NCBI GenBank assembly: GCA_023055505.1
Contig: JALIRH010000044.1
Coordinates: 2,852,001 to 2,916,000 of the forward strand
Reading direction: 5' to 3'
Length of the DNA stretch: 64,000 bases
From: Callipepla californica brunnescens
Taxonomy: Eukaryota > Chordata > Aves > Galliformes > Odontophoridae
Shown: positions 12,983 through 24,536 of the stretch, one piece after another
Layout: the number at the start of each line of letters is the position of its first letter
Position numbering within the stretch: the first letter of the stretch is position 1
Notes under the pieces: model-generated
What the model saw: only the letters and a program-made list of their open reading frames with translations
Databases searched by the model: none
Told to the model about the DNA's origin: nothing
Made by a program: the position numbers and the translations under genes

Positions 12983-15900
12983 CTGTAACGGTGAGTAATT
13001 TTTGAGTGCTCATTAAAGCATTTCTTCACTTAAAGGCTAGAAATGTGTTCCCTGTCAACTCAGTTTGGTTGGAAACATCCATCTCCTATTAGAAGCTTAA
13101 GAAGGAATACTAAAAATCATCAAATAAAATAGATTAACAACATTGTCTCACTTATTCTCTTAACTAAAGATTCTAAGTTCTTTATAAGTAGAGAAGTTTG
13201 ATTGAACACTTATTTGAGAAAACTTCTCATACTTTTAAGTCTTTGTGCTTTGAGAAATGGGGTTTTTTGTGGCTCCTCACTGAAGCATTGTTAGGTAAAT
13301 TGCCGTAAAACAGCAGCAGCTTTTTGATGGTCCCTAGAGGTGACTTTCTGAAGGAAGTTGTATCAGACATGACTCCCCTAGCCTTCAAAGTATGCTCTTA
13401 TTTCCAGTTTAGCTTAGAGATACCATCCAGGGAAAAAAAAATATTTTACTACTAATAAGTATGAGATGAGTCATTGTCCAAATATCAGATGACAATGGCT
13501 AAAAGCATTAGAAGAAGGACCAGGAAGTTGGTCTGAAAATCAGCTTGCAGTATTCCTGCTGATTATCACAAGATACAAATTCTCCAGAGATTTTAGAGAA
13601 ATAAAATCCTACCTCTCCGACTTCCTAACAAGATCACTTTGCATCTTTAACCAGAATCTAGCTCCTGTCCTACTCTCTCTAAATGTTGATTTATCCTGAA
13701 TGAATCAGTACATACATGTGAAAGTGGATTGTGATACTCATCTTCTGAAGATCTAGATCAGGGTGTATTCAAATCCTGACATCATCACTTCTAGTGGCGA
13801 ACACTCTAATTAGGGCAAAGCTGTACTGGAATGTCAACCAAAATGCTTCCCATACTGGGGGTTTCGATGTCTCCCGCCCCCAGTTCCTTCATGATCAGCA
13901 CAGATGATGATGATGTCTGGGACACAATGTCTTCATTGTGCAAGTGACTTCTTGATGCTGTGTGCTTTTTTTTTCTTGCATGCTGATGAGAAGCTGTGTA
14001 GCTTTCCAGCAGATTGTGATCTACATCTGGCAGAGGATGTGGAGAAAGCAAACGAGTAGAGGAGCAAATGTGTGTGTACATTGGAGGTATCCTGAGTCCC
14101 TTTGTGGTCACAGGCATTCATGTGATGGTTCAGGCTGGTTTAAGCCACCTCCTGTTTCTGTTACCTCAAATATTTGACTTTCCTAGTACAAAAATCCATA
14201 AGCAGCCTGAGGTGGGCAAAGTGATAAAAGTTTCCTGGGGTCAGTGGGTGCTTCTGAAGACAGATGTGAGCAGGAGCGTGGAAGAGCTGGTCCCAGGGGT
14301 CCCTGCCAGCCTCCAGAACTTGGTAGCTGTGCGTCTTTCCATGGGGCCTGATCCAGCTGGCTTCATGCTGGTCTGTGCCAGGCATTCACAGTACAGCTGA
14401 CTTCAGAATTTTCTCCTGTTCTCTGGTGGTCCTTCACAGCTGGAAGAGAAGCAGTGATCCCAAGCAGAACCCCCTTCTCATTGAAACACTTGTCCATTAC
14501 TTCCTGCTAGCAGGTAAATGAACACTTTTTCATCTTGACAACGTTCCCGCAGTTACCACAGTGGCTGGTGATGCCCTGGGACATGCTGGAGCCCTGACCC
14601 TCAGTTTCCCACAACGCAGTGTGCAGCAGCAGCACTTCTCATTCCCTCAGTGACGTGGCTGCTCTCTTTTCCCTGGCCTCCGCTGTGGGATTGTTGACCC
14701 CAAGAACTCATTTGCAGTGTGTCAGCCAGGAATGTGAGGCTGGATCTGCAGTCATCTTGGCAGGAGAATGTGTAGTGGGTAGCTGTGAGTCATGCTGCGG
14801 GGCTGAAAGCATGGGCTGCTGTCAGGCTTTTGATTCTTCTCTGAAATCACTGGGTCTACTGACATCCTCTCATAAAGGAAGGTGAGGGCAGCTGGACTTC
14901 GGGCCTGCTCCAAGGCACAGAGTCCTGCTGCCTGGGAGCTTGGTCCCTGCTCCAACTGGTTGGCGTCACAGGTGGTACAGAGGAATAAATCTGCCTCTGC
15001 TAGCCATGCTGTGTGTGTTTGTTATAGCAGCATCTAGGAAGTGTGCTTCTGAATGAAGACCTCTGTTGTGACGTGTGTAAAAGTGGTATCTACAACATCC
15101 TCCCTGCCTCTCCTCAACTCCTTCCCAACATAGCTTACACATGGTATGTAAAGTCAGATAATGGGGAGGCCCAAGCAGTCAGAAGGGAAAGGAAAAGTAA
15201 AGGAAGGAGATAGAGAGGACATTTGGGTCAGCACTCCAGTCTGTGTGTTGTGACAGAAGGGACTGTATGTCCTTGAAGGATAGCAAAATACTTTTGTATT
15301 TGTTTAATAGGAGCTTCAGTATGGATTTTTGCAAGAGATGCCTTGCTGAGAGCAGTGATGAGTAGGCTGAGTGGACCTGGGAGCTGATCTTTCTAAATAG
15401 ATGGGCAGATAGGCAGAGTGGTATTGATGAGGGTCTGAAGTGGAAGGAAGCAACGGAGGAAAGATGAGAGAGCTGTCTTCACAGTTGCTTTCTAGGTAGA
15501 GTGGAGCAGAAACCATTGTGCTTATTAACTTCTGAGAAAATGATGGTGCAACACTTGACATGATGAGAACATGGTTTTTGGCTGGCTGTCTGGAGGAGGA
15601 AATGTCTTAGACGAAGAATGGTTGAGATTTAAATGTGGCTCGAGCCTGAAGACTTCAAGTGAAGCCAGTTTCCAAGTCTCAACCCCTGTTTCTTGGTAGA
15701 CGTGGCTTAACTTCAAGTAGAAAGAAAGGCAAACAAGAGGAACTGCAAGCTTTATTGAGGATGCAAATATAGTAATACTTGTCTTCTTGGTAGCACTTTG
15801 TGACAGACATCTGAGCTCTATTATTCATTTTGCAATATCCCTTTTATTATTTTTGAGCCTAAATCTGCCACTTAGTGAGCTACTTTGTGAGAATTTCTTC

Positions 15901-16586
15901 TCTTTTTTGTCACAAGCAGAAGTCCATCTCTGTACTGTTCTTTTTATTCTTGCTGAAGCTGCTGGTTTGCGTTATGGATGCAAACACTCTGTGTGACATC
16001 TTATGTTGCATGACTGATGACTTGAAGTGCTCACAGGGGGTCATTTGAGGCAGTAGTTTCTAGCTAGCTTTACAAAGCAAGCAGGAGAAAAGTAGGAGAT
16101 TGATTTAGATTAAAAGTTAAGCCTGTGTGAATAAAAGTGAACAGTTAGATTGTGACTCTTACTTTACAAGAGTTTTTTACAGCTCTTAATTGAACAGTCT
16201 TGCCCATGGCCTGCATTACCATTCACTGGCACATTCCTAGGGGTTTTACTAGGAGCTTGCATCTTAATTTATTTACCTTTTCCATTGCACATTAACTCCC
16301 TTGTCACTTTTATGTACATTAGATTGAAGCTTGTCAACACACTTCTGTTGTCTCTCTAAGTTGTCTGGAGAAATTATGAGGTCAGATAACAACACTGAGT
16401 GATAGAGAATAAGAACTGGCTGTCAAGGTTTGCTTTGTACATTAGGCAAAAGGGGATAAGAAAGGTATACAAAAGGCCAAATCTGCTGACAACAGAGTGG
16501 TTTTAAATACCGAGCCATAGCAATATAGAAAATAATGAGGAATTGCTGTATATAGGCAGATTGAGCAGACTAATCTTGTTGCAAGT

Positions 16587-16612
16587 ATTTTCTTTCTTTC
16601 TTTCTTTCTTTT
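16587..16612. repeat. (TTTC)n microsatellite
   Basis: Five to six TTTC units, followed after a short gap by an A-rich run at 16621-16631. Confidence 0.92.
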
Positions 16613-18735
16613 TCACTGAAGAAAAAAAAAAGTGAAAAGCAAGGGGAAGGGATTAGGAGTGATCATGGGGTGTGAAGAAAGCACTGGATGTCATAAGACA
16701 GAATGTTCTGAACTACTCTGGAGTATCTGGTCCCCAGTACTGAACAAAAGCAAAATTAAATGTACTTTGGTAAAGCACCAAAATTCAAAAGTTCTGGAAG
16801 CATGGTGTTTTTGTAACACTGAGATACAACTTGCAAGACTAAATAAGTTGGTTTTTTTTAAGGTTTGGTTTTAGGAGGTTTTCTTTCCCTCTGTTTGACC
16901 TAGACAAACAGAGTGAAAGTGATTAGGATGTTAAAATGTACCTTTGTTTGTTTGTAATGGATCAGATACCCGTCAAGAGTAAGATGAATCAGTGCTAATG
17001 ATGCAGAAATCTTCTTGCTGTCCTTCTGACAGGGCTCATTTTCTAACAAGGCAAGGATTTGTCTTCATCAAGCATATTGCTGAGAAAACGATAGGTTCCC
17101 ACAAACAGCCCAGCTGCTACAGTAAGAAGTTGTTGGCTCTGCAGGAAACATGGGGAATTCTCTCATATTCATTGTGTCCTTTACAGGGGAATACATCAAT
17201 CCTTGGTTTTCATTTAGAGGTACTTATTGTGATTCTGTAAAATATTTAAAGTATTATATATTAAGCATTTAAGAATACTCCTCTGAAGTTATAACTCGTG
17301 TTATGTTTTACTAAGGTTTGATTGGTAATAGCATAGAAGTAGATCTTGTAGCCCTGGACAGGCTTCTGCTTTTGTCAATGAAAGAAGAAACCTTTACCTT
17401 TATAATGGATTTGCACCTATGTTTGTTTATTTGTGGGTTGTTTTTGCCACATGCTGTAGAAACTTCCATACCTCTGGCAGATGGTAATGTCACTGGAGTC
17501 CTGCTCTGCTGGGATGTTTACACTGCTGTATGCAAATTCTCCCATGTGTGAAAATCCCCTCTGTGCTCCCTGAGAAAGTCTGGCAACCAAAGCCCATGCT
17601 GGCAGTACATCTGAGCTGTAATGAGTAAAAGCCAAGAACTTCTGTTCACCCACAGGTGAGCTGAAATATTTTTTTCCCCGCATCTGGCACTCGGATGGCA
17701 AACAGGCAGTTCATTCCTCATGGCCCTGCACTCAGCAGCCGCAGAAGTGGCTCTCATCCAATACGAGGAAGGAGGACAGAATAAAGCAGCATATTCCCTT
17801 TGTTCCTGTGCTGAATGTACTGCTGTGCTTTTACCTGGCAGGGCTCTTCAGGGCAGTGCCATGAACATCCCATCAGCAATCCCAGTGGCAGCTCCTCTTG
17901 CTTGCTATGTCTGGGTGGCTGTCCCCTCCCTGCAGCCAGATTGGGTCCCACTCCAAATTCTGGCTCTGAACATGACAGCACAGCTGGAAATTTTCTTCTA
18001 ATTGTAATTGGACCAAGAGGGTATAATTTTTGCCCACTGGTTGATGATGATGAAGTAGTCCTTTTTAGTGCAAAGCACTCAGCAAAGGCAGAATACTACA
18101 GATTGGATTTTGAGATGGTTCATTTCCCTCTGTGCAGCAGAATGGGCAGAAACAAAAAGCTACAAAACTAAAAGAATAGGTAAGAAGCAGCTCACAATGA
18201 CAGAGGTTAACATTAATGTGTTAAAAAACAAAGTATGTATTTAGACACATTTAATTCCAATACCCAAACAGTTAACACAAAATAGATGGTAGATAAAACC
18301 ATTTGTCAAAGATTGGCAGACGCTCAAGTAAAGATTCTTGCCTCTACTCAGCAATCACAGGAAAAGATGAAATATTGCTTTACCTGTTTTTATTACTAGC
18401 TTAAAAGGAGAAGTTAGAACCAAACTATTAGTGCAATTTATTTTTTTTTTTCAGTTCCATTCGAACATGAACCTGACTACAGAGAAAGCATTCTGTCTGC
18501 TCAGTTTCCTCTCATGACAGTGTATCTCCTTTTGTAATGAAAGGAGAAAATGCTTCTTAAAGGAAAATATGAGCATAAACCCATGAAACCTAAGGTGGGA
18601 ATGTTGGCAGGTACAGCTCATAAACTTCAGTCACTTCTTCTCTTTTGGTTTTACTCTGAGTGGAGTACCTAGTGACTGTACTGCTTTCATGTTACATTTC
18701 CTGCTACTGTTTTCAGTGCACAACCTATATGAGTT

Positions 18736-18754
18736 TTTTTTTTTTTTTTTTTTT
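18736..18754. repeat. T19 homopolymer
   Basis: Nineteen uninterrupted T with no recognisable element attached. Confidence 0.95.
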
Positions 18755-21700
18755 AACAAAAATTTCCCAGTAGTAAATTTATATCTAAAAATTCTTCTGG
18801 CCTACCCTTGTGGACAGAACACACAGTACGAAACAGCAAGAAATGGCAAATTCTCAGATGGGATTTCACGACCTGCTGCCTCTCTGCACTCAGCTCAGCT
18901 CACCACTCCTGTTTGGCCTCCTGCAACAGAGCACCTTGCAAGCACAAGGCAGGGCATGGGCTGCCTTGGCAACCCTGATGTTCTTCACTTCACTGTCTGG
19001 CAGTGTGGAAGGTACACTTTGTTCAGAACTAGTTGGTTCTGTGTTTATGAGAGAGCAGATCGGAAGTAACTTTGCTATGAGAACAGTGCTGTGGGAAGAT
19101 CTGTGCTTTTAATTATTAGCTTTAATTGTAATTAGTGTATGTGTTAATCCTGAGATGAATATTCTACACTTTCCTTTGCCTAGCATTGTCCATATTCCCT
19201 CCTGCCTGCCTCAAAGTAAGGGCTCTGTCTATAAGGAACCAGAGTGCATCTCAGAGAAATGTATTGTTCTTGGTGTATCCCAATACCTTTCTGGTCTCAG
19301 TTGGCTGTTTATGGGAGGGATAAAGCATTAAGATGGGTCAAATAAGGCAGTGCATGTAAGTAGTTTGGATTAACCCTGGAAATAAAAACATGATGGTGTC
19401 GTGCAAGGCTTTATGTTTATCTGGCAAGTCAAAAGTATCCTCTGCTGCTCCCTGTCCCAGCCGGCTGCAGTTTACTCTGTGCCTGCTTCTTCCAGGCATC
19501 CCTGCCTTCCTTTTACAGGGCTGGCTGTGTGCAGCCAGAGGTTTCTCACAGACTGTGTGCGCTGGCTGGGATTGGAGAGGACCCAGACCCTTCCCAGCTC
19601 TGTTTTCCTTTGCTGAGGGCTCTGAATGAGGGGTCCTGGATGCTCCAAACACAGGGATGCCAGCTCCTGCTCTCTGTACCAAATGCTGCTCCCTGTAAGG
19701 GAAGGTGAATGAATACTGCAAGGATGAGCTTTGAAGTAAACTACGGCATTTACAACTGCTGTCAGAAAGCTCAGTAATATAGTCTTTTAGCTAGATAAAT
19801 GTTTTATGTGCTTTTATTATGTGAAAATCCAGTGTCAGCGAAGAACCTAATAAAAATTGTTGGCCTACAGATTGTAGTTTTTATCAGTGTTCACTGCCAC
19901 AGAAATGTGCCAGATTGGCCAGAAAAGGGAAGTCCTCAGAAAGGATTCCTGAGCACACAGCTGGCTCAGCTGCAGCTCTCCTTGATGGAGCAAAGCATCC
20001 CTGGTAACAAGCTTGTTCTAATTCTTCCCTTCATTAAATGAATCTTCTTCCTGCTAATATTTGCACCTCCTTGTGTGTGCCTGTAGGGAAATGTGGAAGA
20101 TGCTTCCGTTGTGTTTTATGTAAGTGTACGCTTTGATTACGTATTCACAGTAAGTGAGTCAGGCCCAAGCAGGCCAACAGAAAAGATCCAGGCTGCCAGG
20201 TCCTGTTGGAAGAGAGGAGTGCTGGGTTTTGCAATAGCATAAGCTGTGGGTGAAGGCTGAGGAACATCTGGGAGGGGATGTTGCTGGGTGATTAGGTCTG
20301 AGAGGAGTGGCCTTGGATGGGGAAGTGAAACTTGAGGGTAGAGAAATTGGAAGAATCCCAGAGGGAGACAGTACCAGCACAGAACAGTGCTGCAGAGAGA
20401 TGTAAATGTGACCAGTGTAATTGTACCAGTTTTCAGCCTCAAAGATGCCTCAGTATTTCTAGAGACTTATCTTGTTTTCTTTTTTTTTCCCTTGTTATTT
20501 ATAGCATGTAAAAATATAAAATAAATTGCATATTTCTTCTACCCCACCTCATTTTTACTATTTTGACCTGATGCATATCAGATGACTCCAGCTTTTGTCA
20601 ACACATTTATTTTTATAAGGAAACACTCTTTTTTCTTTTATGAGTAAGATCAGTCCTGCTTGGCCATCCTTTTTTAAAATTAAACATTCATTTCCAAAAT
20701 CTGCAGGGATGCAAAAGGCAAGCTTCATTAGTTCTGTTTGCTGCAGTATTTAGCTACCATAGAGTCCTAGTTCAAGACACAGTAAATATTTGTCTGTATG
20801 TCTTTCCTATTGTTCCTACTGATATTGTTTTCCTTCAGTATTATGCTAATATTGAAGACACACCATAATCACTTCTTAATACTAGCATTTTTACAAGTTT
20901 GTCACACACACTCATTTCCTATCTTGAAATTACTGCTTTAGAAAATTTCCCCCTAGTGCACAAACTACGATCTTTATTGTCTCTTTTTATCTTTAGGGCT
21001 TTGGGAAAAACTACAATTAATGCAGAAATAACCCTTTCCAACTAAATGCTTTAAAATTTCCAGCACAGATTAGCAATAATGCAATTGTTGAAACCACAGT
21101 GTCTCACAAGTAAGGTCACAGCTAAAAAATGTAAACCAAGCAAGTATTGCTCCCCAAAGTCTGTTTTCATTTGAGAAGAAATTCCCCTTGCTCTCATACT
21201 GGGTTTCAGTTGTCTATAAAATAAAGAATATTGCACTCTGCAACTAAAATTAATCTTTTGAACTACCTTTATTTTGGAGAATGTGACACATCCTAGTGTC
21301 AATAATCCTTGTTCTATACAAATCTGTTATTGGTTCAGCTTTTGAAAAATAAGTAGTAATTTCTTATTTGAATTACTGCAAAACAGAGTTCTGTCGTACT
21401 CTGATAGAATTACTGGAGGAATTTTCCTGACCTGGAAAAAAAGCTCATTTTGCATCATCCCATTTTGAGTCTTCCTATTGTATTCTATCCAAATTCAAGC
21501 CATGGAAGAATGAGAAATTCAAATGGAAAAAAAAGAAAAGCCAATTTGCCTTAACGCAAAGGAATTAACCATTCCTTAGTTCAGTCTCAATGAGGGGATC
21601 TGTATCTTTTGAATAATTTGTTGACTTAGTTCTCTTCCAGCTCACAAATCTTTTTGTTTCAGTTTTATTTGTTGTTATTTCACCACTAGAATTGCAATGC

Positions 21701-22251
21701 GTAGAGATGGCTACCTTATGGACCTTAGCTGCATAAAAGGTTAAGGAAAGATATGTCTTGGTTGTGTTGCACAAAAAGAACTAGCAAGGTGTAGCCTTTG
21801 TATGAGGACTTAAAGACTGTACTGTGTCAGAAATGGTGTCATAACAGTTTTATTAGTGGTGATGGATTTTATCCACAGTGAGAAAAAGAATGACAGATAT
21901 TTGGAATGGAATTGAGCTCTGTTTAGATTCTGGTCAAACTGAGATGTCATATTAACATGTACAAGAGTATGCTTGACATGCAGTAGTTTCAGTTTGGACA
22001 AAAGGGCCTACTGTTCAGAGGCAGATCTGTAAGCTGTCTCAGGGCAGAGGCTCAGTTTGTAAGTCTTCTAATTTACTAGAAATAAGGTCTAAATGGAGAA
22101 GTTGAAAGAATCCTGTATTCAGGATGCACTTTGGTAAAGAGCTGACGCTCAAGAAGCGTAAGAATTAAATACTAGTTCTCAGGTTGCGTATAGTCTGGGC
22201 AGGGGTTCTGAGGAGTGTCAGAAATGGAAAAAAAGTAAGATGACAAGAGAG

Positions 22252-23168
22252 GAATCACAGAATCATAGGGGTTGGAAGGGACTGCTGGAGATGATCTTTT
22301 AACCTCCCTGCTGAAGCAGGTTCCCTAGAGCACAGCATAGAGACAGGTTTTTAATATCTCCAGAGAAGGAGCCAGCACCACCTCTCCAGACACTATTCCA
22401 GTGTTCTGTCACCCTCAAAGTAAAAAAAAAAAAAAAAATTATGTTCATATGGAACTTCCTGTGTTCAAATTTGTGCCTCTTGCCCCCTGTCCTCTGACTG
22501 GCCACTGCTGAAAAGAGTCCAGCCCCCTCCACTTGACTCCTACACTTTAGATAATCATAAGCATCGATAAGGTCCTCTCTCAGACTTCTCCAGGGTGAAC
22601 AACCCGAGGTTTCTCAGCCTTTCCTCATAACGGAGATGCTCCAGGTCCTTATTCATCTTTGTGGCTCTCTGCTGGACTCTCTAGAAAATCCTTGTTTTTC
22701 TTGAACTGGGGAGCCCAGAGTTGGACCCAATACTCTAGATGTGGCCTCACCAGAGCAGAGTAGAGATGGGAGAATTGCCTCCCTCAACCAGCTGGCTGTG
22801 GTCTTTTTTAATGCACTGATAACCATTGGCCTTCTTGGCTTCAAGGGCACACAGCCAACTTGTTGGCCACCAGGACACCCAGATCCCTCTCTGAAGTGCT
22901 CCTTTCCAGCAGGTCAGCCCCTAACTTTTACTGATGAATACGGTTATTCCTATCCAGGTGTAGGACTCAACACTTGCCCTTTATGAACCTCACCATGTTC
23001 CTCTCTGCCCAACTATCCAGCCTATCCAGTTCTCACTGAATGACAGCACACCCTTTGCATGTGTTAGACACTGCTCACAGCTTCATACCATCAGCAAACT
23101 TGCTGAGGGTGCATTCTATCCCTTCATCTAGGTCACTGGTGGAAAGCATTGATGAGACCGGACCAACT
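22252..23168 (-). mobile_element. CR1 retrotransposon fragment, about 0.9 kb, minus strand
   Basis: Reverse complement of a CR1 3' end. It begins GAATCACAGAATCATAGG GG-type tail, followed by GGTTGGAAGGGACTGCTGG, and runs through the antisense of the terminal reverse transcriptase region (CCAGGTGTAGGACTCAACAC near 22955, CAGCAAACTTGCTGAGGGTG near 23093). It belongs to a subfamily with a different 3' UTR from the copies at 12.2 and 52.1 kb. It is 5'-truncated at about 23168 and carries an A17 run at 22422-22438. Frames on either strand here are repeat debris. Confidence 0.92.
22422..22438. repeat. A17 tract inside the 22.3-kb CR1
   Basis: Uninterrupted A run inside the antisense CR1, probably expanded after insertion by slippage from a short A run. 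Confidence 0.9.
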
Positions 23169-24466
23169 GCTTCTAGTTGTTGATTGTTCAGTGAAGGCAG
23201 ATGGAAACCCAGGATGTGCTTAGACTTTGTTCATACTGGGAAACTGAAGGTATGTTGGAGTCTTATATTTCCCCCTCATTCTTTTCAGATATTTCTCCTA
23301 AAGTAGCATGATTATGCTTGAAACAGATCAGGGAACAAGCTTAGAAGGGAAATAGGTAGAGTGAGAGATCAAATACAGAACTTTGGTGGCAGTAACAAAG
23401 GCAAAATATATATCCAACTGAATGGCTATCTGGCTTTAATAGCATTAGAAATGATTAATAATGTCTTTATGACATTCATAGCTAGCATGCTTCTCCTGCT
23501 CCTAGTCCTAGAGTCAGAATATTGAAAACTGGCTTTTTCTTTTCTTTTTCTTCTTTTCTTCAGTGGCAGTGCATTTTTCTTCCATGTTGTAGGCTGTCAT
23601 ACAATTGCCTTTTTGTGGCACGTTTCTGCTTTGCACAAAATTCATTTGATGGTTTGAAAGAAGTTCACATAGTAAATAAAGAGTTCCTTAAGAAACTGGA
23701 TTTTTTTTCTTCATAGAAGTATTTCTCCAAACTGCCTTTCTTGGTATTCTAATCTTTTAATCAAAGTATGGCTTCAGATTTTTTATTTTTATTTTTTGCA
23801 GTTATTCATTTTTTTCTCCTTTGCATGCAAAGTAGAAAGTATTGTGTTCTGTGACATGAATTAAACTTTGCAAATGTGAGTACATTTAATTAGTATTTCT
23901 GCGGGTCAGTTTACCTGGGTTCAGCAATTAAAACTTCCTGTATGGAATTGTTTTGATTTTGACACGGATATCTTAAATTTGCTTCAGGACTTAAATAAAC
24001 AAATGAATAAAAATCTCGCCTTACTTTGACAGGAATCCAGTTTTAAGGGGTTAGTAACAAACACTAATTCCCAGCGTTCCTTTTATAGCCAAGGGGACAT
24101 TATTTCTGTAGGTGTACTTCATGTTACCTGTAAGGCTCTTTCTCTGGATGAACCTCTTTGGAGGAATCTATGTAGGCTACTTTGTGAGGTTGAATACCAG
24201 ATTTCCCCCTTCAAATTCCCTCTTGTATACTTAGAAAAAAAAATGCAAAGCATGGTTTAAAGTATAGATTGTGTCTCAGTCTAGAAGCACCAATGTATAT
24301 TTTGCTGAAAGAGGTTTATGTTTGTGGTGGAAATGCTAAGTCACGGCTTGAACCAGTGATGGAGCACCTGGTGGGAAGGCAGGGCCAACGCAGGGAAGCT
24401 CAGGTGTGTGCAGTGTTCCTGAGTGACCGCAAGGTGTGGAGTCAGGATCCACCCCACCCCAGACCT

Positions 24467-24536
24467 TATTTAAGGGTTGGCAGTGGCAGCAAGGCTGTCT
24501 TGATGGAGATCCTTGCATACTTATGGTGTTCTGAAG
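24467..24536 (+). promoter_or_regulatory. TATA-like box followed by a consensus splice donor
   Basis: TATTTAA at 24467-24473 is followed by GC-richer sequence and, 63 bp later, by a consensus donor (CTGAAG then GTAAGCAG, GT at 24537). A 95-codon frame (24269-24556) runs across. The layout could mark a short first exon of a non-coding transcript, but no initiator element or partner exon is demonstrated. Confidence 0.15.

Larger units (their letters stand above)
12448..22251. other. Intergenic DNA with small GC-richer islands, no gene seen
   Basis: GC-richer patches at about 14.1-14.95, 17.5-18.0 and 19.43-19.64 kb support clusters of overlapping 70- to 127-codon frames on both strands, which is a compositional effect. 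Purine-rich stretches on the plus strand occur at 12.66-12.92, 15.13-15.50 and 20.15-20.45 kb. A strong acceptor CCCTCTGTGCAG and donor ATAG then GTAAGAAG flank 42 bp at 18138-18179, but the frame that would fit ends in a stop. Nothing recognisable as a gene. Confidence 0.6.

Noticed and set aside
18138..18179. 42-bp segment between CTCTGTGCAG and GTAAGAAG
   Set aside because: The frame that would fit as a whole-codon exon ends in TAG, and the segment is A-rich low-complexity DNA.
19338..19721. 127-codon minus-strand frame with 79- and 71-codon frames on the other strand
   Set aside because: Overlapping open frames in a small GC-richer island; no homology recognised.
22653..22986. Frames of 65 and 81 codons on both strands
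   Set aside because: They lie inside the minus-strand CR1 copy and are repeat debris.
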